This document shows positions 1 through 5,763 of a DNA stretch of 8,818 nucleotides, piece after piece. This stretch comes from Clostridia bacterium (lineage in GTDB: Bacteria > Bacillota > Clostridia > Oscillospirales > CAG-272). A program made the translations under genes and the position numbers. Each line of letters starts with the position of its first letter. The first letter of the stretch is position 1. Below the pieces are notes generated by a model that was not told the DNA's origin, did not search any database, and worked only from the letters and a program-made list of their open reading frames with translations. The DNA lies in contig JAFTUB010000076.1 in assembly GCA_017466495.1 (NCBI GenBank), forward strand, positions 1 to 8,818, written 5' to 3'.

Positions 1-954
1 GGAAGCATCGCCGTTGCCGACAACAACCAGACGGGACTGGGTAGTGCCTTCAACCTTATCAATGTAGGTGCTGTAGAGGCACTTCTCGGCCTCGTCGAAC
101 TTGATCACGCCGTTGCCGTCCTTACCGAAGGAGGGGTTCTTGACCAGGTAGAAATCAACGCCTTCTGCCAGGGTCTGCTCCTCGGTGAAGCCCTCGTTGG
201 TCTTGGCAGCATCGTTGAATGCCATCACTGCGATCTTACCGCCCACGTTGGGGTTCTCAGCAACGGACTCAGCGGTGGGGATGGTTGCGGGATCGGTTGC
301 GGTGTACTTGTAAGCCTCAGCATCGGCCTCGTTCTGGAAGAACGCGATGTACTGGATGTACAGCTTGAAGCCGGTCTCATCGTAGGTGTTGTAACCGGTG
401 TCCATGGACTGGAACTGGAAGTACATACCGTTGGAGGTGTTGAAGGTGATGCCGTCCAGGGAAGTGCCGGACAGATCAACTACATACTCAGCCCAGGTAT
501 TAACTTCGGGGATTGCCACAGCTTCCACGGTCTTCCACGAGAAGTCGCGGATGCGGAGGGTGGTCAGGTCGTTCTCGGATACGAGCTTGAACTTAACCTT
601 CATGTAGGGCATATCGGCGGTGTTGACAGCCTTCTCGTCGTCCTGGATGCTCAGGACAGCGCGCTGGTAGTGCAGGTTTGCAGTACCGGGCTTGGTGAAA
701 TCGGGGGCGAAGCAGAGAGCCTTTTCCTTCTCGTCGAAGGTGATGATGCCGGCGCCGGCGCCGTCACCGACGATAAACTGGGTTGCCACAACATCCATCG
801 TCAGATCGGGGTTCTTGATGACATCCTTGGAGGCGTTGGGAACGTCAAAGTTCCAAACCATCATAGGGCCTGCTGCAGAAGAGGTAACAGCAAAGACGCT
901 GCACATCGACACGAGCATCATCAGGCAAAGTGCGAGAGAGAGATACTTTTTCAT
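1..954 (-). CDS. Exported two-domain surface protein, paralog A (C-terminus outside window)
   Basis: This gene encodes the first 318 residues of an exported protein and leaves the window in frame. The start ATG at 954 follows an AAGGAG site with 7 nt spacing. Residues 1-28 form a signal peptide: basic KK, a hydrophobic core, then SSAA before GPM. Residues 29 to about 228 form the first domain, with motifs FDEKEKALC, YMKVKFKLV, LRIRDFSW, GYNTYDE and IQYIAFFQNEAD. A second, related domain begins near residue 240 (GGKIAVMAFND, then DGNGVIKFDEAEK) and is cut by the window edge. The complete paralogs at 1338-2927 and 3143-4738 predict the missing part: the rest of domain 2, a Thr/Ala/Pro stalk and a membrane anchor. 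No catalytic motif is visible. The IxYIAFF signature at the domain end resembles beta-sandwich carbohydrate-binding-like modules of gut Clostridia, from memory only. A binding role on the cell surface is inference; the ligand is unknown. Confidence 0.85.
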   Translation of the reverse strand, partial: MKKYLSLALCLMMLVSMCSVFAVTSSAAGPMMVWNFDVPNASKDVIKNPDLTMDVVATQFIVGDGAGAGIITFDEKEKALCFAPDFTKPGTANLHYQRAVLSIQDDEKAVNTADMPYMKVKFKLVSENDLTTLRIRDFSWKTVEAVAIPEVNTWAEYVVDLSGTSLDGITFNTSNGMYFQFQSMDTGYNTYDETGFKLYIQYIAFFQNEADAEAYKYTATDPATIPTAESVAENPNVGGKIAVMAFNDAAKTNEGFTEEQTLAEGVDFYLVKNPSFGKDGNGVIKFDEAEKCLYSTYIDKVEGTTQSRLVVVGNGDAS

Positions 955-1049
955 CTTTGTTCTCCTTATTGAATTTCTCCGTACCCGGCCTTTTCGCTCG
1001 GTCGAACACGGGATTATATTCCCTTTCCCGAGGGGTAGGGATTATTAGT

Positions 1050-1117
1050 TTAATGATACCACATTGTGAAAACTCTGTAAATCCCAAATACCGCACAGGA
1101 ACATACCAAAAACCGCA
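1050..1117 (-). promoter_or_regulatory. Promoter of paralog A with upstream conserved block
   Basis: On the minus strand a -35 box TTTACA (1076-1081) lies 17 nt before a -10 box TATCAT (1053-1058), which is preceded by TGG to give an extended -10. Further upstream (1098-1117) is the block GGTTTTTGGTATGTTCC. The whole 68-nt segment aligns without gaps to the promoter segment of the middle paralog (3021-3088), identical at both ends and diverged between. Transcription should begin near 1046, giving a leader of about 90 nt. The leader can fold weakly around TCCCT/AGGGA at 1012-1032. Confidence 0.75.
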
Positions 1118-1131
1118 GACCTTGTTGGTTT

Positions 1132-1146
1132 TGTCATGGTGTGACA
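1132..1146. promoter_or_regulatory. Inverted repeat upstream of paralog A promoter
   Basis: TGTCA-TGGTG-TGACA is a perfect 5-bp inverted repeat with a 5-nt spacer. It lies about 15 nt upstream of the conserved promoter block of paralog A. It could be a regulator site; no counterpart was seen upstream of the middle paralog. Confidence 0.3.
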
Positions 1147-1159
1147 CAGCTTTAACAAC

Positions 1160-1174
1160 AAATCATGTTGATTT
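1160..1174. promoter_or_regulatory. Second inverted repeat upstream of paralog A promoter
   Basis: AAATCA-TGT-TGATTT is a perfect 6-bp inverted repeat with a 3-nt centre, located 28 bp centre to centre from the repeat at 1132-1146. Together the two sites occupy an AT-rich 110-nt stretch (1118-1226) that contains no gene. A binding site is possible; chance occurrence in AT-rich DNA is the alternative. Confidence 0.25.
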
Positions 1175-1226
1175 CGTCTATTTGATTCAAAAAGCACAGA
1201 ATCCGACCGAATTCAGTGCCGCTTTG

Positions 1227-1286
1227 CCGCAGCAAAACAACAACGGCGCTGACTCATGTCTCCGAAGAAACAGGAAGTCAGCGCCG
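1227..1286 (-). terminator. Intrinsic terminator of paralog B
   Basis: On the minus strand, 52 nt after the paralog B stop codon, an 11-bp perfect stem CGGCGCTGACT/AGTCAGCGCCG (1276-1286 with 1244-1254) encloses an inner stem TGTTTC/GAGACA capped by a TTCG tetraloop (1263-1266). The T-rich tail TTGTTGTTTTG follows. The C(UUCG)G loop is a known highly stable tetraloop. The structure should separate paralog B transcripts from paralog A. Confidence 0.85.
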
Positions 1287-1337
1287 CCGCTGTTTATTTT
1301 CCGTTACGGGGCATTCCCCGCAGGGAGTAAGCAGAAT

Positions 1338-2927
1338 TTATCTTGCAGTCTTCTTGGAGATGACGACTGCGCCGCAAGCCAGGATCATCAGAGCCACAAC
1401 AGCGATAACGGTAATGTCACCGGTGGAAGGAGTTTGAGTGGGAGCTGCGGTAGTGGCAGGAGCCGCAGTGGTAGCAGGAGCTGCAGTGGTAGCAGGAGCT
1501 GCGGTGGTTGCAGGAGCCGCGGTGGTTGCGGGAGCCGCGGTGGTTGCGGGAGCCGCGGTGGTTGCGGGAGCCGCAGTGGTTGCGGGAGCTGCGGTGGTCT
1601 CTGCAGGAGTCTCGCCCTGTGCTGCGATGTACTTGTCGAAATCAAATACATCCATATCGGCCTTTCTCTCGAAGAAGGCGATATACTTCAGGTAGATACG
1701 GGCATCGGAAGCTGCGTTAAAGCTGTTGACCGTATCGTCGATCTGGAAGCGAAGTGCATTGCCGGAACCGAATTTGTTGGTCTTCCACATGGCGTTGCCG
1801 CTGCACTCGGAACCCTTCAGGGAAACGGTGACCCACTCGCCGTTCTTAGCCTCACCCTTCGCCAGCAGGTTGATGTCCTGCCAGGACTGGTTGCGGATAC
1901 GGAAGGAAGCATTCTCGGGGTTGGTGTAGTTCACCATCTTGTAGGCAAACTGAATATAGGGATAGTCGCCGCCAACAATGGTCTTATCGGAGTTTGCTGT
2001 AATGGTGAAGCGGGAACATACCGGAGTTGCGCCGTCGGTGGGCGTTACATAAAGTGCCTTCTCGGTCTCATCGAACTTCAGCACGCCGCAGCCGTTATTG
2101 TGGAAAATACCCTCGTACAGCACGAAGTCGTAGGGAGACTTCTCACCTTCGCCCAGGAGGGGAAGAGCAGACTTGGGATCATTGAAGGGCATCACATAAA
2201 TGTTTCCGCCGGGATTGGGGTTCTCGTTGCCGCCTGCGGTGGGCAGGGTTGCGGGATCGGTAGGCTTGTAGGTGTAAGCCTCAGCATCGTCCTCGTTCTG
2301 GAAGAATGCGACATACTGCACGTAGAGCTTGAAGCCGGGATCGTCGTAGGTGTTGTAGCCGGCATCCAGAGCCTGGAGCTGGAGGTAAATACCGTTAGCA
2401 GCGTCGAATACCTTGTCTTCCCAAGCAGTGCCGGTGAAGTCAGCAACGTACTCAACCCAGGTGTTGATCTCGGGAATGGTGGCCAGGTTGAATCTGCCCC
2501 ACTTAAAGTCACGGAGCATAACCTCGGTCAGGTCGTTGTCGGTAACCAGCTTGAACTTGATCTTGGCATAGGGATAGTCAGCACCGCTGAAGCCCTTGTC
2601 ATCGCTGAGCATACTGATGGTAGCGCGCTGAACCTGCAGGGTGTTGTCACCGGGGGTCTTGTAGTCGGGGACCATGCAGATGGCCTTTTCCTTCTCGTCA
2701 TAGGTAACGATACCCTTACCGTTGGCAGCGCCGCCGGCACCGACGATGAAGGTGCTGATGAAGTAATCGGTCAGCAGATCGGGGTTCTTGATCGCATCCT
2801 TGGCGGCGTTGGGCACGTCAAAGTTCATGACGATCATGGGACCTGCAGCGGAAGACTGTACAGCAAATACGCTGAACATCGATACCAGCATCAGCAGGCA
2901 AAGTGCAAGAGAGAGGTACTTTTTCAT
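1338..2927 (-). CDS. Cell-wall-anchored two-domain surface protein, paralog B
   Basis: This gene encodes a 529-residue exported protein. The start at 2927 is chosen over an in-frame ATG at 2975 because it follows AAAGGAG with 7 nt spacing and begins the signal peptide (residues 1-28, ending SSAA). Domain 1 spans about 29-228 (TYDEKEKAIC, DYPYAKIKFKL, LRDFKW, YVQYVAFFQNEDDAEAY). Domain 2 spans about 235-440 and repeats the same plan (FDETEKALY, DYPYIQFAYKM, IRNQSW, LKYIAFFERKADMDVF), so the protein arose by internal duplication. Residues 443-496 are nine TTAAPA-type hexapeptides, a probable extended and possibly glycosylated stalk. TPSTGD (499-504), a hydrophobic helix and a basic SKKTAR tail follow. 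This matches the layout of sortase sorting signals, with PSTG in place of LPXTG. I see no enzyme motif. Likely role: surface adhesion or glycan binding (inference). Confidence 0.9.
   Translation of the reverse strand: MKKYLSLALCLLMLVSMFSVFAVQSSAAGPMIVMNFDVPNAAKDAIKNPDLLTDYFISTFIVGAGGAANGKGIVTYDEKEKAICMVPDYKTPGDNTLQVQRATISMLSDDKGFSGADYPYAKIKFKLVTDNDLTEVMLRDFKWGRFNLATIPEINTWVEYVADFTGTAWEDKVFDAANGIYLQLQALDAGYNTYDDPGFKLYVQYVAFFQNEDDAEAYTYKPTDPATLPTAGGNENPNPGGNIYVMPFNDPKSALPLLGEGEKSPYDFVLYEGIFHNNGCGVLKFDETEKALYVTPTDGATPVCSRFTITANSDKTIVGGDYPYIQFAYKMVNYTNPENASFRIRNQSWQDINLLAKGEAKNGEWVTVSLKGSECSGNAMWKTNKFGSGNALRFQIDDTVNSFNAASDARIYLKYIAFFERKADMDVFDFDKYIAAQGETPAETTAAPATTAAPATTAAPATTAAPATTAAPATTAAPATTAAPATTAAPATTAAPTQTPSTGDITVIAVVALMILACGAVVISKKTAR
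1441..1602. repeat. 18-bp minisatellite, 9 units, coding for TTAAPA stalk
   Basis: Nine tandem 18-bp units of the form GGAGCCGCGGTGGTTGCG (plus strand) encode residues 443-496 of paralog B. Units differ at a few mostly synonymous positions (GCC/GCT, GCG/GCA, GTT/GTA/GTG). Three adjacent units in the middle are identical, which suggests recent unit duplication by slippage or unequal exchange. Its length is a multiple of three, so copy changes alter stalk length without breaking the frame. Confidence 0.95.
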
Positions 2928-2963
2928 GAGTTTTCTCCTTTGAAGTATTTTTTGCTCCGCTCT

Positions 2964-3011
2964 CCGTTTTCCCAAACGGGGACAGAACTGACTTTCCCAC
3001 TCCTGTGGGAA
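2964..3011 (-). other. Structured 5' leader of paralog B (two hairpins)
   Basis: Between promoter and start codon the leader of about 90 nt holds two perfect small hairpins. TTCCCA-CAGGAG-TGGGAA lies at 2994-3011. CCGTTT-GGGA-AAACGG lies at 2964-2979 and has a GNRA-type tetraloop. The paralog A leader aligns partly (TCCC, GGGAAAG, CCCGT) and has a weaker version of the first hairpin. They may stabilise the mRNA or gate translation. No known riboswitch class is recognised. Confidence 0.5.
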
Positions 3012-3020
3012 TTCGCCAAC

Positions 3021-3088
3021 TTAATGATACCACATCTGCGGCGAGCAGAAAAGCCCATTTTCCGCAGTGGAACACACCAAAAACCGCA
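3021..3088 (-). promoter_or_regulatory. Promoter of paralog B, duplicate of paralog A promoter
   Basis: The -10 box TATCAT (3024-3029) with upstream TGG and the flank ATGTGGTATCATTAA are identical to those of paralog A. The 17-nt-spaced -35 position reads TTTTCT (3047-3052), a poor match, so this promoter probably relies on the extended -10 or on an activator. The upstream block GGTTTTTGGTGTGTTCC (near 3069-3086) differs from the paralog A copy at one base. Confidence 0.7.
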
Positions 3089-3142
3089 TTTGTTCATGCT
3101 TGCGTCAAAAAGCAGTCTTTGGGCAGATGTTCCGGGCAATTT

Positions 3143-4738
3143 TTACGGTTTCGGCCGCCGCCGGGAGATGATCACCGCCGCGCAGGCGAGGAGTATCATA
3201 GCCGCCATCACAGCGATCTCAGCGGGGGACAGGGTCTTTTCAAGGGCTTCGTCGGTGGTTTCGGATCCCGCCGTTGTTTCGGGTGCTACGGTGGTAGCGG
3301 GTGCCGCCGTGGTGGCAGGTGCCGCCGTGGTGGCAGGTGCCGCCGTGGTGGTGGGTGCCGCCGTGGTGGCAGGTGCCGCCGTGGTGGCAGGTGCCGCCGT
3401 GGTGATGGGTGCGGCGGTAGCGGCGGGATTTTCGGCGATGTACTTCTCGAAATCAAAGACATCCATATCGGCCTTACGCTCAAAGAAGGCGATATACTTC
3501 AGATAGATGCGGCCATTCTCCTTTGCGGTGGGGTTGGTGCCGGTATCGTCCAGCTGAAGACGGAGGTAATTGTTGGCATTGAAAACCATCGTTTTCCAAT
3601 CCCCGCCGCCCTGGGCATCGGCCATTTTCACCGACACCACCGTCCACTCCCCTGCCTTGACCTGCCCGGCGGGGACAAGGGTGACGCTCCGCCAGTTCTG
3701 ATCCCGAAGCCGGAAGTATGCGCCGGCGGAGGGAACATAGTTCTCGGTTTTGTAGGCGAACTGAACGTAGGGGTAATCGGCACCCGAGAGATAGGCATCG
3801 CCGGCACCCACGATGTTGAACCGGCAATGGGTGGTCTTGTCCACCTTCTCGGCGCTGGAGATGAAGAGCGCCTGTTCCTTCTCATCGTAGCCGTGGAATC
3901 CGTTGCCGTCGCGGCCGAATTCGCAGTGCATGAAGTTGAACTGGGAATCGGCGGGGGCCACACTGTCCAGGGCGGAGAAGCCCTTGATGTACCGAGGCCG
4001 GTCAAAGGGCATGATAGCGATCCTGCCCCCCACCTCGGTACTCTCGGGAGCCGGGGGCATGGGGATTTTGGCGGGATCGGTTGGGGTATAGGTGTAGGCC
4101 CGGCAGTCCGCCTCGTTTTGGAAGAATGCGATGTACTGGATGTACAGCTTATAGTCGGGATCGGCATAGGTGTTGTAGCCGGTGTCCATGGACTGAAGCT
4201 GGAAGTAGAGTCCCTTTTGGGTGTTGAAGATCTGATCCTCAAAGGAGGTTTCGGTGAGGTTATAGCTGTACTCGATCCAGGTATTCAGCTCGGGGAGGGA
4301 ATAGATGTCCCAGGTGCTCCAGTTGAAACTGCGGATCCGGAGGGTGGTGAGGTCGTTTTTCGAGACCAGCTTGAACTTCACCTTGATGTAGGGGTAGTCC
4401 TTGCCGGCAAAGCCTGCGACATCGTCGGTGAGGGAAATGGTGACCCGCTGGTAGTACAGTTCCCGGTTACCGGGCTTGGTGAAGTCGGGGGTCATGCAGA
4501 GGGCTTTTTCCTTCTCGTCAAAGGTGACGATTCCCTCCCCGCCGCCGTCGCCCACCTGGAAGCGGGTGACCACTGCGTCCATGAGCAGGTTTTCGTCCCG
4601 GGTCAGGGCCCGGGCGGAATTGGGGGTATCAAAATTCCACACCACCATGGGGCCGGCGGCCGATGCGTTGGCGGCAAAGATGCTCCCCAGCGAGGCAAGC
4701 AGAGCCAGGCAGAGGATCACGGCAAGTGATTTTTTCAT
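3143..4738 (-). CDS. Membrane-anchored two-domain surface protein, paralog C
   Basis: This gene encodes a 531-residue exported protein. The start at 4738 follows AAAGGAG with 7 nt spacing and opens the signal peptide (residues 1-28, ending SASAA-like); an upstream in-frame ATG at 4825 lies inside the promoter. Domain 1 (about 29-225) has FDEKEKALC, DYPYIKVKFKL, LRIRSFNW, SMDTGYNTY and IQYIAFFQNEAD. Domain 2 (about 237-437) has YDEKEQALF, DYPYVQFAYK, LRDQNW and LKYIAFFERKADMDVF. A stalk of about eight TTAAPA-type hexapeptides follows. The C-terminus has a hydrophobic helix (AEIAVMAAMILLACAAVII) and a basic SRRRPKP tail, but TLSPAE stands where paralog B has TPSTGD, so no sortase motif is present. 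It may stay membrane-bound rather than wall-linked (inference). No strong terminator is seen before paralog B, so some read-through is possible. Ligand unknown. Confidence 0.9.
   Translation of the reverse strand: MKKSLAVILCLALLASLGSIFAANASAAGPMVVWNFDTPNSARALTRDENLLMDAVVTRFQVGDGGGEGIVTFDEKEKALCMTPDFTKPGNRELYYQRVTISLTDDVAGFAGKDYPYIKVKFKLVSKNDLTTLRIRSFNWSTWDIYSLPELNTWIEYSYNLTETSFEDQIFNTQKGLYFQLQSMDTGYNTYADPDYKLYIQYIAFFQNEADCRAYTYTPTDPAKIPMPPAPESTEVGGRIAIMPFDRPRYIKGFSALDSVAPADSQFNFMHCEFGRDGNGFHGYDEKEQALFISSAEKVDKTTHCRFNIVGAGDAYLSGADYPYVQFAYKTENYVPSAGAYFRLRDQNWRSVTLVPAGQVKAGEWTVVSVKMADAQGGGDWKTMVFNANNYLRLQLDDTGTNPTAKENGRIYLKYIAFFERKADMDVFDFEKYIAENPAATAAPITTAAPATTAAPATTAAPTTTAAPATTAAPATTAAPATTVAPETTAGSETTDEALEKTLSPAEIAVMAAMILLACAAVIISRRRPKP
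3282..3425. repeat. 18-bp minisatellite, about 8 units, in paralog C stalk
   Basis: Eight 18-bp units of the form GGTGCCGCCGTGGTGGCA encode the stalk of paralog C; the first and last units are degenerate. The Ala/Pro/Thr codons differ from those of paralog B (GGT versus GGA for the Pro/Ala junction, GCC versus GCG), so each array has been homogenised within its own gene while the peptide unit is kept. Confidence 0.93.
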
Positions 4739-4796
4739 TCGGTTTCTCCTTTGAAATGGTCTTTCCAGGGGAAGCGGATTCGGTCTCCATGGGTTT

Positions 4797-4825
4797 ATCT
4801 TACCATGCCGTGTATATCCTGTCAA
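4797..4825 (-). promoter_or_regulatory. Promoter of paralog C
   Basis: On the minus strand a consensus -35 box TTGACA (4820-4825) lies 17 nt before TAAGAT (4797-4802), which is preceded by TGG (extended -10). The expected start near 4790 gives a leader of about 50 nt. The upstream DNA shows no match to the conserved block of the paralog A and B promoters, so regulation probably differs. Confidence 0.75.
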
Positions 4826-4896
4826 GATTTTTCGGGCAAAAAAGCGGTTTTGGGGATGCGGCAGGCAAATCTCCCCGTGCTCCCCGGGGGCTGGTG

Positions 4897-4905
4897 TGGT
4901 ATAAT
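4897..4905 (+). promoter_or_regulatory. Extended -10 promoter of the pseudouridine synthase gene
   Basis: TGGTATAAT is a perfect extended -10 element reading rightward. The -35 position is GTGCTC and does not match consensus. Transcription would start near 4912, inside the palindrome at 4908-4943, leaving a leader of about 110 nt. Confidence 0.55.
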
Positions 4906-4907
4906 GG

Positions 4908-4943
4908 ATGGGGGAAACTTTTTTGCAAAAAAGTTTCCCCCAT
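4908..4943. repeat. Perfect 36-bp palindrome
   Basis: The arm ATGGGGGAAACTTTTTTG is followed directly by its exact reverse complement, with no spacer; the centre is TTGCAA between 4925 and 4926. It begins 3 nt after the TATAAT box of the pseudouridine synthase promoter. It could be an operator, a cruciform-forming repetitive element of the genome, or an RNA hairpin at the 5' end of the transcript. No T-tail follows it rightward, so it is not a classic terminator. Confidence 0.9.
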
Positions 4944-5024
4944 ATCCCCCATCAAAAAACGGCGGCGCGCAGGTTGAAGGCAACGGCGCAAAGCGGGAGG
5001 GGAAAACAGTACGGCTGTGAGGTT

Positions 5025-5669
5025 ATGATGCGGATTTTGTTTTACGATGCACACGTCATTGTTTGTGAAAAGGCGGCGGGGGAGCTTTCCGAGGGGGAGG
5101 GCACCGCGGCACTGCCGGCTCTGCTGGCGCAGGCCATGGCTGAGGCGGGGGAGCAGACCTCGGTCTATCCCGTCCACCGGCTTGACCGGGAGACGGTGGG
5201 GGTGATGGTGTTTGCCCGGACGCGGGAAGCGGCGGCGGCCCTGTCGGCGGCCATGGGAACCGAGGCTTTCGCCAAGGAATATCTCGCTCTCTGCCACGGG
5301 CGGCCCGGGGAGGATGCCGCCACCCTCACCGATCTGCTTTACTACGATCGCCGCCGGGGCAAATCCTTTGTGGTGGATCGCCGTCGGGCGGGAGTGAAGG
5401 AAGCGGTGCTGGACTACACCTGTCTGCGCAGTGTGGGGGACTATACCCTGCTGCGGGTCCGTCTGCGCACCGGCCGCACCCATCAGATCCGGGTTCAGTT
5501 TGCCTCCCGCCGTCACCCTTTGGCCGGCGACCGCCGCTACGGCGCACCCAAGAGCGAGTTCTCCACCGTTGCGCTGTCGGCCCATCGGCTCACCTTCCCC
5601 CATCCCGTCACCGGGGAGTCCATGGCATTTACCGCAGAGCTGCCCGACTGGGCAGTCGAGGTTGAATAA
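5025..5669 (+). CDS. RluA-family RNA pseudouridine synthase
   Basis: The product (214 residues) should isomerise specific uridines to pseudouridine in rRNA or tRNA in the cytoplasm. Residues 50-59 (VHRLDRETVG) are the RluA catalytic motif, with D54 as the expected catalytic aspartate. Residues 149-158 (TGRTHQIRVQ) are the conserved substrate-binding segment of the family, followed by HPLAGDRRYG. There is no N-terminal S4 domain, and the length is close to that of the compact RluA type, so the exact target base cannot be named. Two ATGs are adjacent at 5025 and 5028; the GAGG site at 5019-5022 is better spaced for the second. The open frame extends back to 4908, but that part runs through the palindrome and leader and is not family-like. 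It is transcribed alone, divergent from paralog C, and ends 7 nt before a terminator hairpin. Confidence 0.93.
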   Translation: MMRILFYDAHVIVCEKAAGELSEGEGTAALPALLAQAMAEAGEQTSVYPVHRLDRETVGVMVFARTREAAAALSAAMGTEAFAKEYLALCHGRPGEDAATLTDLLYYDRRRGKSFVVDRRRAGVKEAVLDYTCLRSVGDYTLLRVRLRTGRTHQIRVQFASRRHPLAGDRRYGAPKSEFSTVALSAHRLTFPHPVTGESMAFTAELPDWAVEVE

Positions 5670-5672
5670 GAG

Positions 5673-5712
5673 AAAAACAGCCGCGAGATGTGGAAATACA
5701 CCTCGCGGCTGT
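5673..5712. terminator. Bidirectional intrinsic terminator
   Basis: A perfect 11-bp stem ACAGCCGCGAG/CTCGCGGCTGT (5677-5687 with 5702-5712) lies between convergent genes. Read on the minus strand it is followed by TTTTTCTCTTATT, a good tail for the dehydrogenase-regulator operon. Read on the plus strand the tail CTATATATATAATG is AT-rich but T-poor, giving weaker termination for the pseudouridine synthase gene. The remaining 51 nt to 5763 are AT-rich with no gene. Confidence 0.85.
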
Positions 5713-5763
5713 CTATATATATAATGATAGTTTTTGTGAAAGAATTATCGTTTTACAGCGAGA

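Noticed and set aside
1441..1602. Regular short repeats as a possible CRISPR array
   Set aside because: The 18-bp units are directly adjacent with no spacers and encode an in-frame protein stalk.
3069..3142. A terminator after paralog C
   Set aside because: Only a weak 4-bp hairpin GCAT/ATGC before a T5 run was found, and that run is part of the conserved promoter block of paralog B, so a terminator is not supported.
930..3506. An 858-codon open frame on the plus strand antisense to paralog B
   Set aside because: It runs across the intergenic region, promoters and terminator, and its translation is low-complexity (GAAVVA repeats, Gly/Arg/Ser runs) opposite the minisatellites. Antisense frames stay open where TTA, CTA and TCA codons are rare. 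It has no ribosome binding site or family signature.
3005..4729. A 574-codon open frame on the plus strand antisense to paralog C
   Set aside because: Same explanation: its product is rich in Gly/Arg from the antisense of the stalk, and the minus-strand gene has signal peptide, domains, ribosome binding site and promoter.
4908..4943. The palindrome as an intrinsic terminator
   Set aside because: There is no T-run following the stem on the plus strand, and it lies just downstream of a promoter rather than after a gene on either strand.
4800..5603. A 267-codon minus-strand frame opposite the pseudouridine synthase
   Set aside because: It covers the divergent promoters and palindrome, has no recognisable motif, and lies opposite a gene with clear catalytic motifs.
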